Source of the DNA: Roseiarcus sp963765375
GTDB lineage: Bacteria; Pseudomonadota; Alphaproteobacteria; Rhizobiales; Beijerinckiaceae
Assembly: GCA_963765375.1 (NCBI GenBank)
Contig: CAVXVZ010000005.1
Coordinates: forward strand, 806,001-870,000
Length of the DNA: 64,000 nt
Direction of reading: 5' to 3'
The notes beneath the pieces are model-generated. The model was given only the letters and a program-made list of their open reading frames with translations, was not told where the DNA came from and searched no databases. The translations under genes were made by a program, and so were the position numbers. Position 1 is the first letter of the stretch. Each line of letters opens with the position of its first letter. Below are positions 1 to 9,507 of the stretch, one piece after another.

Positions 1-1
1 T

Positions 2-49
2 GGCAATGACCCGGAGCGCGATCTGGCGCCGCGGGCGAAAACCGCGTGA
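2..49 (+). CDS. 3' end of a gene running in from the left edge
   Basis: Only the last 15 codons and a TGA stop are inside the window (tail GNDPERDLAPRAKTA). The stop overlaps the GTG start of vsr in a GTGA arrangement, so the two genes are translationally coupled. Vsr endonucleases usually sit beside a C5-cytosine DNA methyltransferase, so the upstream gene is plausibly dcm-like. That is inference from context; the visible residues carry no diagnostic motif. Confidence 0.4.
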   Translation, partial: GNDPERDLAPRAKTA

Positions 50-477
50 GCTACGATCGCTCCGCCGTCATGCGCGCGGTCAAATCGCGCGGCACGGCTC
101 CCGAGCGCGCTGTCTGCGCGCTGCTGCGCCCGATGGCGCCGGGCTACAGGCTGCATCGCGCCGACCTGCCGGGCAAGCCGGACGTCGTCTACGCCGGGCG
201 CAGGCTCGCGATCTTCGTCCACGGGTGCTTCTGGCACGGCCATGATTGCGCCCGCGGCGCGCGCATGCCCAAAACCAACGCCGCCTATTGGCAGGCCAAG
301 ATCGCCCGCAACCGGGCGCGCGACGCCCGAACGCTCGCCGCCTATGCCGCGATGCATTGGCGGGCCCTGGTCGTCCACGAATGCGAACTTAAGGACAAGG
401 CCGCGCTCGGCGCCCGGCTCGCAGATGCTCTGCGCGCGCCGCAAGCGGCCCCGGAAACGCGCAAATTGCCGCCGTAA
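46..477 (+). CDS. vsr: Very short patch repair (Vsr) DNA mismatch endonuclease
   Basis: Vsr nicks DNA next to the T of T:G mismatches that arise by deamination of 5-methylcytosine. The 143-residue product has the family hallmarks: an N-terminal MRAVKSRGTAPE segment, the metal-binding Asp in LPGKPDVV (D46), the HGCFWHGHDC block (H59, C61, H64, C68) that supplies catalytic and zinc ligands, and a later Cys in VHECEL (C113). The GTG start is chosen because it overlaps the preceding stop and gives the normal family length. Its presence implies a cytosine-methylation system, probably the gene cut by the left edge. Confidence 0.93.
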   Translation: MSYDRSAVMRAVKSRGTAPERAVCALLRPMAPGYRLHRADLPGKPDVVYAGRRLAIFVHGCFWHGHDCARGARMPKTNAAYWQAKIARNRARDARTLAAYAAMHWRALVVHECELKDKAALGARLADALRAPQAAPETRKLPP

Positions 478-554
478 CTGCCTATCTTTCGGCCTTGCGC
501 CAACGTCTCCCGCAGTGCAGCATCTCATTAGACTTTCGCCAACGGAGGCCGTCG

Positions 555-3341
555 ATGGCCGTTGCCGCCCACATTCACCGCGTGCCGCGTCCCGCCGAGG
601 ACGACTCCGACAAGGATCTGCCGCTCCGCGACGACATTCGCCTTCTCGGCCGAATCCTCGGCGACACCGTGCGGGAACAGGAGGGCGAGGAGGTCTATGA
701 GCTGGTCGAGCAGATCCGCAAGTCCTCGATCCGTTTTCATCGAGACAACGAAGTCGGCGCGCGGCGCGAGCTCGAGGCGACGCTCGACAGCCTCAGCGCC
801 GACCAGACCTTGTCGATCGTGCGCGCCTACAGCTATTTCTCGCATCTCGCCAACATCGCCGAAGATCAGCATCACATCCGCCGCAACCGCGCCCATGCGA
901 TCGCCGGCTCCGCGCCGCGTCCGGGCTCGCTCGCCTACGCCTTTGAACGCACGCGGGAGATGGGAGTCGAGCCGAAGGCGCTCGGCGAGTTCTTCGATCG
1001 GGCGCTGGTGAGCCCGGTGCTCACCGCGCATCCGACCGAGGTCCGGCGCAAGAGCACCCTGACCCGCGAGATCGAGATCGCGGAATTGCTCGACGAACGC
1101 GACCGGGCCGCCGATCCAATCGGGCTTGCCGCCAATGAAGACCAACTCCGACGCGCCGTCCTTATTCTTTGGCGCACCAATCTCCTGCGCCAGTCGAAAC
1201 TCAAGGTCATCGACGAGGTCGCCAATGCGCTCTCGTTCTACGACTACACATTTTTCCACGAGTTACCCCGCCTCTACGGCGCGATCGAAGACAGGCTAGA
1301 CGCCATTTCCGGCGAGCCGCGCACGAAGGCGGTCGGCTCATTCCTGCGGATTGGTTCATGGATCGGCGGCGATCGCGACGGCAATCCGTTTGTAACGGCC
1401 GACGTGCTCAGCGAGGCGGTGCGCCTGCAGAGCGCCCTCGCGATCGGCCACTATCTCGATGAGTTGCACGAGCTCGGCGCCGAACTGTCGCTTGCCTCCA
1501 ATCTCGCCTCGATGAGCCCGGAGCTTGCGGAGCTGGCCGACACATCCGACGATTCCGCCGCCGCGCGCCGCAAAGAGCCCTATCGCCGCGCGATCACCGG
1601 CATGTATTCCCGCCTCGCCAAGACGGCCCGCGAGCTCGACCATGTCATCGCCCTGCGCCAACCGATCGTCGATCGGGCGCCCTACGCCTCCGCGGCGGAG
1701 TTCAGCGCCGACCTCGAAGTCATCGCGACTTCTCTGAGACAGACCAACGCCGGCATCGTCGCTCGCGGGCGGCTACGCTCTCTGAAGCGCGCTGTCGACG
1801 TGTTTGGCTTTCATCTCGCGCCGATCGACCTCAGGCAGAACTCGGACGTGCACGAGCGCACGATAGCCGAGCTGTTCAGCGCGGCGTCGCCGGGCCTTGA
1901 CTACAGAGGCTTGAGCGAGGCGGAGAGGGTGGGCCTTCTGCGTCGCGAGCTTGATTCGCCGCGGCCGCTCTGCTCGCCCTTCATTGCCTACGGCGAGGAG
2001 ACGGCGGGCGAACTCGCGCTCTTTCGCGCGGCCGCGGTGATCCGGAGCAAGTATGGTCCTGGCGCGATCCGAACCTCCATCATCTCGAAGACCGACAGCA
2101 TCTCCGACATGCTGGAGCTCGCGCTGATCCTGAAGGAAGTGGGACTCATCACGGCGGAAGGCTCGTCAGCGCTCCATCTCGTGCCGCTGTTCGAGACGAT
2201 CGCGGACTTGCGCGCCTGCGTTGAAGTGATGGACACGCTGCTTGCCATCCCCGAATACCGCCGGCTCGTCGATTCGCTCGGCGGCGAGCAGGAGGTGATG
2301 CTCGGCTATTCGGACTCCAACAAGGACGGCGGCTTCGTCACCTCGGGCTGGGAGCTCTACAAGGCCGAGATCGGCCTGGTGGAGGTGTTCCGCCGCCATG
2401 GCGTGCGGATCCGACTCTTTCATGGCCGCGGCGGCTCGGTCGGCCGCGGCGGCGGCCCAAGCTACGACGCGATTCTCGCTCAGCCGGGCGGCGCGGTTCA
2501 GGGGCAGATCCGCATCACCGAACAGGGCGAGATCATCGCGAGCAAATATTCCAACCCCGAGGTCGGGCGGCGCAATCTGGAGACGCTCGCCTCGGCGACT
2601 CTCGAGGCGACGCTCCTGCAGGACGAGAGCCCGGCGCCAAACCCCGCATTTCTGGAGACGATGGAGGAACTGTCGCTCAGCGCCTACACCGCTTATCGCG
2701 GCCTCGTCTACGAGACCGAGGGCTTCGAGCGCTACTTCTGGTCATCGACCGTCATCACTGAAATCGCCAGCCTCAACATCGGCTCGCGGCCGGCGTCGCG
2801 CAAGAAGACGACGGCGATCGGCGATCTGCGCGCCATTCCATGGGTGTTCTCGTGGGCCCAATGCCGGCTGATGCTGCCGGGCTGGTTCGGCTTCGGCTCG
2901 GCGGTGAAGGCTTACATCGACGCCCACCCGAAGGACGGCCTCGAGGCGTTGAAGGCCATGTACGTCAGCTGGCCGTTCTTCCGCACCCTGCTGTCAAACA
3001 TGGACATGGTGCTGGCCAAATCGAGCCTCGCCATCGCTTCGCGCTATGCGCGCCTGGTCGAGGACGTGTCGTTGCGGGAGAAAATCTTTGCCCGCATCTC
3101 GCGCGAATGGCGCGACTCGGTCGACGCGCTGAATGCGATCATGGAGCAGTCGAAGCTTCTGGAGAGCAATCCGCTGCTCGATCGCTCGATTCGCAACCGC
3201 TTTCCCTATCTCGATCCGCTCAACCACGTGCAGGTTGAGCTCCTGAAGCTGCATCGCTCGAGGGCGGCAAGCGAGAAGGTGCTGACCGGAATCCAGCTCA
3301 CCATCAACGGCATATCGGCGGGCCTGCGGAATAGCGGGTGA
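555..3341 (+). CDS. ppc: Phosphoenolpyruvate carboxylase
   Basis: Anaplerotic enzyme converting PEP and bicarbonate to oxaloacetate in the cytoplasm. At 928 residues it is full length for the bacterial family. Visible signatures are LTAHPTEV with the catalytic His near residue 158, GGDRDGNPFV near 271, GYSDSNKDGG, the glycine-rich FHGRGGSVGRGGGP loop near 622, QGQIRITEQGE near 649, and the conserved C-terminus ending in AGLRNSG. The ATG at 555 is preferred over an upstream TTG because GGAGG lies 6 bases before it and the extra 20 residues upstream are not family-like. It converges on the lipoprotein gene downstream. Confidence 0.97.
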   Translation: MAVAAHIHRVPRPAEDDSDKDLPLRDDIRLLGRILGDTVREQEGEEVYELVEQIRKSSIRFHRDNEVGARRELEATLDSLSADQTLSIVRAYSYFSHLANIAEDQHHIRRNRAHAIAGSAPRPGSLAYAFERTREMGVEPKALGEFFDRALVSPVLTAHPTEVRRKSTLTREIEIAELLDERDRAADPIGLAANEDQLRRAVLILWRTNLLRQSKLKVIDEVANALSFYDYTFFHELPRLYGAIEDRLDAISGEPRTKAVGSFLRIGSWIGGDRDGNPFVTADVLSEAVRLQSALAIGHYLDELHELGAELSLASNLASMSPELAELADTSDDSAAARRKEPYRRAITGMYSRLAKTARELDHVIALRQPIVDRAPYASAAEFSADLEVIATSLRQTNAGIVARGRLRSLKRAVDVFGFHLAPIDLRQNSDVHERTIAELFSAASPGLDYRGLSEAERVGLLRRELDSPRPLCSPFIAYGEETAGELALFRAAAVIRSKYGPGAIRTSIISKTDSISDMLELALILKEVGLITAEGSSALHLVPLFETIADLRACVEVMDTLLAIPEYRRLVDSLGGEQEVMLGYSDSNKDGGFVTSGWELYKAEIGLVEVFRRHGVRIRLFHGRGGSVGRGGGPSYDAILAQPGGAVQGQIRITEQGEIIASKYSNPEVGRRNLETLASATLEATLLQDESPAPNPAFLETMEELSLSAYTAYRGLVYETEGFERYFWSSTVITEIASLNIGSRPASRKKTTAIGDLRAIPWVFSWAQCRLMLPGWFGFGSAVKAYIDAHPKDGLEALKAMYVSWPFFRTLLSNMDMVLAKSSLAIASRYARLVEDVSLREKIFARISREWRDSVDALNAIMEQSKLLESNPLLDRSIRNRFPYLDPLNHVQVELLKLHRSRAASEKVLTGIQLTINGISAGLRNSG

Positions 3342-3357
3342 CGATCGAAGCTTGATT

Positions 3358-3371
3358 CGAATCCGGATTCG
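3358..3371. repeat. 14-bp perfect palindrome between convergent genes
   Basis: CGAATCCGGATTCG lies 16 bases after the ppc stop, in the gap shared with the convergent lipoprotein gene. No T-tract follows, so it is not a convincing rho-independent terminator. It could be a protein-binding site or a weak bidirectional stem. Confidence 0.4.
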
Positions 3372-3443
3372 TCACCGTCTCCCATGAATCAGCTTTCCGC
3401 CGATCCCGAGGCAGGTTGCGGCAATTGTCATCCCTGAAGCAAA

Positions 3444-4427
3444 TCAGTTTTTTGGCTGCTCCTTGTCTGTCTCCCCGGCCGGTTTGTCGGTCTCTTGCGA
3501 CGCGCCGGGCGGCGCCTCGGCGCCGGGCGCTGCCGTCGGAGCGGCGCCGCCGGGGGTCGGGGTCGCCATGACGCGGGCGTAGTCGCCTTCGTATTTCGTG
3601 GTCGCCAGCGCGGCCTGGGAAATGTCTTCCGCGCTCTTGCGGGCGATCTCCGCCCGCACCTCGCGTTTTGCGAAGTCGGCGGCCTCGTCGCCTGTCAACG
3701 GTTTCGCATCCACCGAGGTCACCTTGAAAAAGCTGCCGCTCCCCCTCGAGCGGATGAAAAAGACGTCGTCCGGCTTCCTGGCGTCCAGCGCCTTCAACAT
3801 CTCGGGGGGTATGGTGGCGCTGTCCAGGGTCGCGTTGCCGCGGCTGAATTTGATGTTCATTTGGTTGAGCTGCGCTTCGACCTGATCGAGCGACTTGGCG
3901 TCCTTCGTCGCCGCGGTGAGCGCCGCGACATCTTTCGGCGGTGCAAAGGAGATCTGCTCGATCTGGAACAGTTGCCGCTGTTCGAACTGCCTGGGGTGGG
4001 CTTGGATGTAGCTGTCGATCTCGTTCTTGGAGATCGTGCTCATCTTGGAGGACAGGTCTCGCTGCGCGAAGGCGCCTGCGAGGATCTGCTCGCGCGCGCG
4101 CAAGACATCAAGATGCACGGTCGGCTCACGGTCGAGTTTGCCGGCGAGCGCCTGCTGCACCAGGTATTTGCGTTCGATCACACGCGCCAGCGCCGCCTTG
4201 ACGATCGCGTCGGTGCGCTTGTCGGCGGGGACGCCGGCAAGGCGAAGCTCGTTGTCAAGCTCCTGCTGAGTGACGTCGTCCGGCCCGACATGAGCAATGA
4301 CTTGCCCGACCACGGCCTGCGCCTCCTGCTTTTTGCCGCATCCGGCAAGAAGCGCCGCCGCCGCGAGCGCGCACCCGATCGCGGCGAAGCGCCAGCGGCG
4401 GTGAGAGATTGGCGTGACATGCAGCAA
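3444..4427 (-). CDS. EpsD/PpiC-like peptidyl-prolyl isomerase lipoprotein
   Basis: Probable periplasmic, lipid-anchored SurA/PpiC-type folding factor of 327 residues. It has a short basic N-terminus, a hydrophobic stretch and a lipobox LLAGC (C30), then a SurA_N-like helical region containing the phrase ERKYLVQQALAGKLDREP, a parvulin-like region, and a low-complexity tail rich in Pro, Ala and Glu. The TTG start is chosen because AGGAG lies about 7 bases upstream and the signal peptide begins there; a longer upstream reading of the frame has no signal or homology-like character. The EpsD label normally goes with exopolysaccharide loci, which are absent here, so the client is unknown. Confidence 0.75.
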   Translation of the reverse strand: MLHVTPISHRRWRFAAIGCALAAAALLAGCGKKQEAQAVVGQVIAHVGPDDVTQQELDNELRLAGVPADKRTDAIVKAALARVIERKYLVQQALAGKLDREPTVHLDVLRAREQILAGAFAQRDLSSKMSTISKNEIDSYIQAHPRQFEQRQLFQIEQISFAPPKDVAALTAATKDAKSLDQVEAQLNQMNIKFSRGNATLDSATIPPEMLKALDARKPDDVFFIRSRGSGSFFKVTSVDAKPLTGDEAADFAKREVRAEIARKSAEDISQAALATTKYEGDYARVMATPTPGGAAPTAAPGAEAPPGASQETDKPAGETDKEQPKN

Positions 4428-4889
4428 AACTGTTCTCCTGAAGTTACAAAAGGCGGATGTCTGATACGGGTTAATCGCGGAACGGTGACAATCGGCATCG
4501 ACGGCGCGCGAACGAGAAGCCGCGCCCGGCGCCGCCAAGCCCCGCCTCATGCGCCCGTGATGGGCATTTGAACCTGCTACCACATCTTTCGCTGTCTTAG
4601 CATCGACGAAAACGTTGAACGTGCCGGCTATATTGCACATATAGTCAATGATATATTCGTCAATTGCAAGCCTGATGGATTCCCCGCGCCCCCTCGAACG
4701 GCGCCATCCGGTCGCTCTCGCTCTCCCGCGCCTTATGTGGCGATTCGCCGCGCCCAAACGCTCACAAACGGCGATTGCGAAGCGCCTCGCGGCTCGTTTC
4801 ACTATGATCTCTTTATATTGCGCCGCCCAATTCCAGATCGAAAGCTTACGCGGCTCGGCGGTAAGCAGCGCCTCGATAAGGAGGCGATC
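4428..4889. other. Intergenic region upstream of the kdp operon
   Basis: No convincing gene is present in these 462 bases. The middle is AT-rich, with a small dyad TATAT-tgcac-ATATA at 4629-4643. The kdp promoter and the KdpE binding site must lie in this region, but I could not fix -35/-10 boxes or a KdpE site by eye. A strong AAGGAGG ribosome-binding site at 4878-4884 serves the first small gene. Confidence 0.4.
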
Positions 4890-4973
4890 ATGCTCGATAC
4901 CGCGTTCGTGGCGGCCGGCGTTGTTTTTTTGGCGATGATGGGCGTCTACGCGCTCGCCCTCCGGCAACTTTAG
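4890..4973 (+). CDS. 27-residue membrane microprotein at the head of the kdp operon
   Basis: The ATG has an excellent AAGGAGG at proper spacing, and the ORF ends 12 bases before kdpF. The product begins MLDTAFVAAGVV, continues as a single hydrophobic helix (residues 5-24) and ends in RQL. It is not KdpF, which follows separately. Short single-helix ORFs immediately upstream of kdpF are known to me from other bacteria but are usually unannotated. A role as an extra accessory subunit of the KdpFABC complex is inference only. Confidence 0.6.
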   Translation: MLDTAFVAAGVVFLAMMGVYALALRQL

Positions 4974-4985
4974 GAGCGCGGCGCC

Positions 4986-5072
4986 ATGACAGAGCCAATC
5001 ATCGGATTGGTCGTCGCGATCGGGCTCGGCCTCTATCTCCTCTACACGCTGATTCGTCCGGAAAAGTTCTAA
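4986..5072 (+). CDS. kdpF: Potassium-transporting ATPase subunit KdpF
   Basis: The 28-residue single-span peptide stabilises the KdpFABC complex in the membrane. It begins MTEPIIGLVVAIG and ends YTLIRPEKF, the conserved LLRPE-F style terminus of KdpF. It is preceded by GGAGCG and followed after 16 bases by kdpA. Genes this short are often skipped by annotation pipelines, but position, length and C-terminal motif agree. Confidence 0.88.
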   Translation: MTEPIIGLVVAIGLGLYLLYTLIRPEKF

Positions 5073-5088
5073 ATCAAAGGGTGTCGCG

Positions 5089-6798
5089 ATGACGCTTGTC
5101 GGGTGGGCGCAGATCGCCCTCGTGCTCGCGCTGGTGGTGGTCTGCGCGATTCCGCTCAGCGGACTGATCGCCCGCCTTTATGGCGGCGAAAGCAATTTCC
5201 TCACCCCCGTGTTCGGGCCGGTCGAGCGCGGCTTCTATCGCCTGGCCGGCGTCGATCCTGAGCGGGAGCAGGACTGGTATGCCTATACCCTTGCGATGGT
5301 CGTCTTTTCCGTCGCCGGATTCCTATCACTCTACGCGATCCAGAGGTTGCAAAACTTTCTGCCGCTGAACCCGCGCGGCTTCGACGCCGTGGCGCCGGAC
5401 CTCGCGTTCAACACTTCGGTGAGCTTCATCACCAATACCAACTGGCAGAATTACAGCGGCGAGACGACGATGAGTCATCTCACCCAGATGCTCGGCCTCA
5501 CAGTCCACAATTTCCTCTCGGCGGCGACCGGGCTTGCGATGGCGTTCGCGCTGGTGCGCGGGTTCGCGCGCTCCTCGGCGGCCACCGTCGGGAACTTCTG
5601 GGTCGATGTGACCCGCATTACGCTTTATCTTCTCCTGCCGATTGCGGTCGTCGGCTCGCTGGTCTTTGTCGCGCTCGGCATGCCGCAGACTCTCGCCGGC
5701 GCCGTAGACGCGACGACGCTCGAAGGCGCGAAGCAGACGATCTCGATTGGGCCGGTCGCGAGCCAGGAGATCATCAAGGAGCTCGGCACCAACGGCGGCG
5801 GTTTCTTCAACGCCAATGCGGCGCATCCGTTCGAGAACCCCAACGCGTGGACCAACCTTCTCGAGATCTGGGCGCTGCTCTTGATTCCCGTGGCCTCGGT
5901 TCTCGCCTTTGGCCGCGCGGTCGGCGACATGCGCCAGGGGTGGGCGATCCTTGCTGCGATGGCGGTTTTCTTCATCGTCGGCGTTGGCGTCGCCTACTGG
6001 TCGGAGGCAGCCGGAAATCCAATCCTGACCGGGCAGGGCGTGGACCCCTCCGCGGGCAATCTCGAGGGCAAGGAGCTTCGTAACGGTCAGGCGATGTCCG
6101 TTCTCTACGCGACCGCAACCTCGGGCACGAGCACCGGGTCGGTCAACACAATGCACGATTCGCTGACGCCGCTGGCGGGCATGGTCCCGATGTTCAATCT
6201 TCTCGCCGGCTGCATCTGGCCCGGCGGCGTTGGGGCAGGACTCTATGGCTTCCTCGTCCTCGCGATCATTGCGGTGTTCGTCGCCGGGCTCATGGTCGGA
6301 CGCACGCCCGAATATCTCGGCAAGAAGATCGAGGTGCGCGAGATGAAATTCGCCATGTTCGCGGTGCTGATCTATCCGCTGGCCGTCCTGGGCTTCACCG
6401 GCGCTTCGGTCCTGTTGCAGACCGCGCTCGACAGTCTGGGAAACAGCGGCCCGCATGGCCTCTCCGAAATCATCTATCTCTTCGCCTCGAGCAACGCCAA
6501 CAATGGCTCGGCATTCGCCGGGATCAATGGCAACACGCTGTGGTTCAATACGACGGGCGGGCTCGTGATGCTGCTCGGCCGCTTCGCCTATGTCGTGCCG
6601 GTGCTGGCGTTAGCCGGGTCGCTGGCGGCGAAGAAGAAGACTCCCGCCTCGGCCGGCACCTTCCCGACCGACGGCCCGCTGTTCGTCGGCCTCTTGGTCG
6701 GCGTCATCGTGATTCTCTACCTCCTGCAATATTTCCCGGCCCTGTCGCTTGGGCCGGTCGTCGAGCACTTCCTGATGCTCGATGGCAAGACGTTTTGA
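5089..6798 (+). CDS. kdpA: Potassium-transporting ATPase subunit KdpA
   Basis: The K+-selective channel-like subunit of the high-affinity KdpFABC pump, in the inner membrane. The 569-residue protein has about ten membrane spans and the family's selectivity-filter-like segments, for example NTSVSFITNTNWQNYSGE near residue 110, TNGGGFFNANAAHPFENP near 230, and SSNANNGSAFAGI near 468. Length is normal. It is second in an intact kdpFABCDE order, 16 bases after kdpF and 17 before kdpB. Confidence 0.98.
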   Translation: MTLVGWAQIALVLALVVVCAIPLSGLIARLYGGESNFLTPVFGPVERGFYRLAGVDPEREQDWYAYTLAMVVFSVAGFLSLYAIQRLQNFLPLNPRGFDAVAPDLAFNTSVSFITNTNWQNYSGETTMSHLTQMLGLTVHNFLSAATGLAMAFALVRGFARSSAATVGNFWVDVTRITLYLLLPIAVVGSLVFVALGMPQTLAGAVDATTLEGAKQTISIGPVASQEIIKELGTNGGGFFNANAAHPFENPNAWTNLLEIWALLLIPVASVLAFGRAVGDMRQGWAILAAMAVFFIVGVGVAYWSEAAGNPILTGQGVDPSAGNLEGKELRNGQAMSVLYATATSGTSTGSVNTMHDSLTPLAGMVPMFNLLAGCIWPGGVGAGLYGFLVLAIIAVFVAGLMVGRTPEYLGKKIEVREMKFAMFAVLIYPLAVLGFTGASVLLQTALDSLGNSGPHGLSEIIYLFASSNANNGSAFAGINGNTLWFNTTGGLVMLLGRFAYVVPVLALAGSLAAKKKTPASAGTFPTDGPLFVGLLVGVIVILYLLQYFPALSLGPVVEHFLMLDGKTF

Positions 6799-6815
6799 TC
6801 GGAGATCGATTCCCC

Positions 6816-8870
<2,055 letters not shown>

Positions 8871-8885
8871 CCGTCAGGATCGACC

Positions 8886-9491
8886 ATGCTTCAGCATCTG
8901 CGCCCTGCGCTCGTTCTCATCGCCCTCTTCTCCGTCCTCACCGGTCTCGTCTATCCGCTGGCGGTGACGGGAATCGCCCGGATCGCCATGCCTTACCAGG
9001 CGGATGGCAGCCTGATCCGAAAGGACGGCGTCGTCGTCGGGTCGGCGCTGATCGGGCAATGGTTCAAGAGCGACCGCTACTTCCACCCGCGCCCGTCCGC
9101 GACTACCGACGCCGACCCCAACGATTCGACGAAGACCATTGATGCGCCGTACAACGCTGCCAATTCGTCCGGCTCCAATCTGGGGCCAACGTCGCAAAAG
9201 CTCGTTGACCGGGTGAAGGGCGGCGTCGAGGCCTGGCGGGCGATGGCGGGCCCAGGCCCGGTTCCCGCCGACGCCGTCACGACCTCCGCCTCCGGTCTCG
9301 ACCCCGACGTCTCGCCGCAGACTGCGTTGGCCCAGGTTGCTGCGGTCGCCAAGGCCCGCGGACTTTCGGAAGATAAGGTGCGCGCCGTCGTCAACGCCGC
9401 GATCGAAGCTCGGTTTTTGGGGTTGATCGGCGAGCCGAGAGTGAACGTTTTGGAGCTGAATTTGGCGCTGGATCAGCTAAAGTCGTCATGA
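8886..9491 (+). CDS. kdpC: Potassium-transporting ATPase subunit KdpC
   Basis: Accessory subunit that raises ATP affinity of KdpB. The 201-residue protein has one N-terminal membrane helix (about residues 8-30) and a periplasmic domain with the family phrases RYFHPRPSAT and SASGLDPDVSPQ. It follows kdpB by 15 bases and precedes kdpD by 16 bases, consistent with one transcript. Confidence 0.97.
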   Translation: MLQHLRPALVLIALFSVLTGLVYPLAVTGIARIAMPYQADGSLIRKDGVVVGSALIGQWFKSDRYFHPRPSATTDADPNDSTKTIDAPYNAANSSGSNLGPTSQKLVDRVKGGVEAWRAMAGPGPVPADAVTTSASGLDPDVSPQTALAQVAAVAKARGLSEDKVRAVVNAAIEARFLGLIGEPRVNVLELNLALDQLKSS

Positions 9492-9507
9492 TCCCTGACG
9501 AGCGCCG

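Noticed and set aside
5326..6456. 376-codon minus-strand open frame inside kdpA
   Set aside because: kdpA is intact and conserved on the plus strand; the antisense product is charged and featureless.
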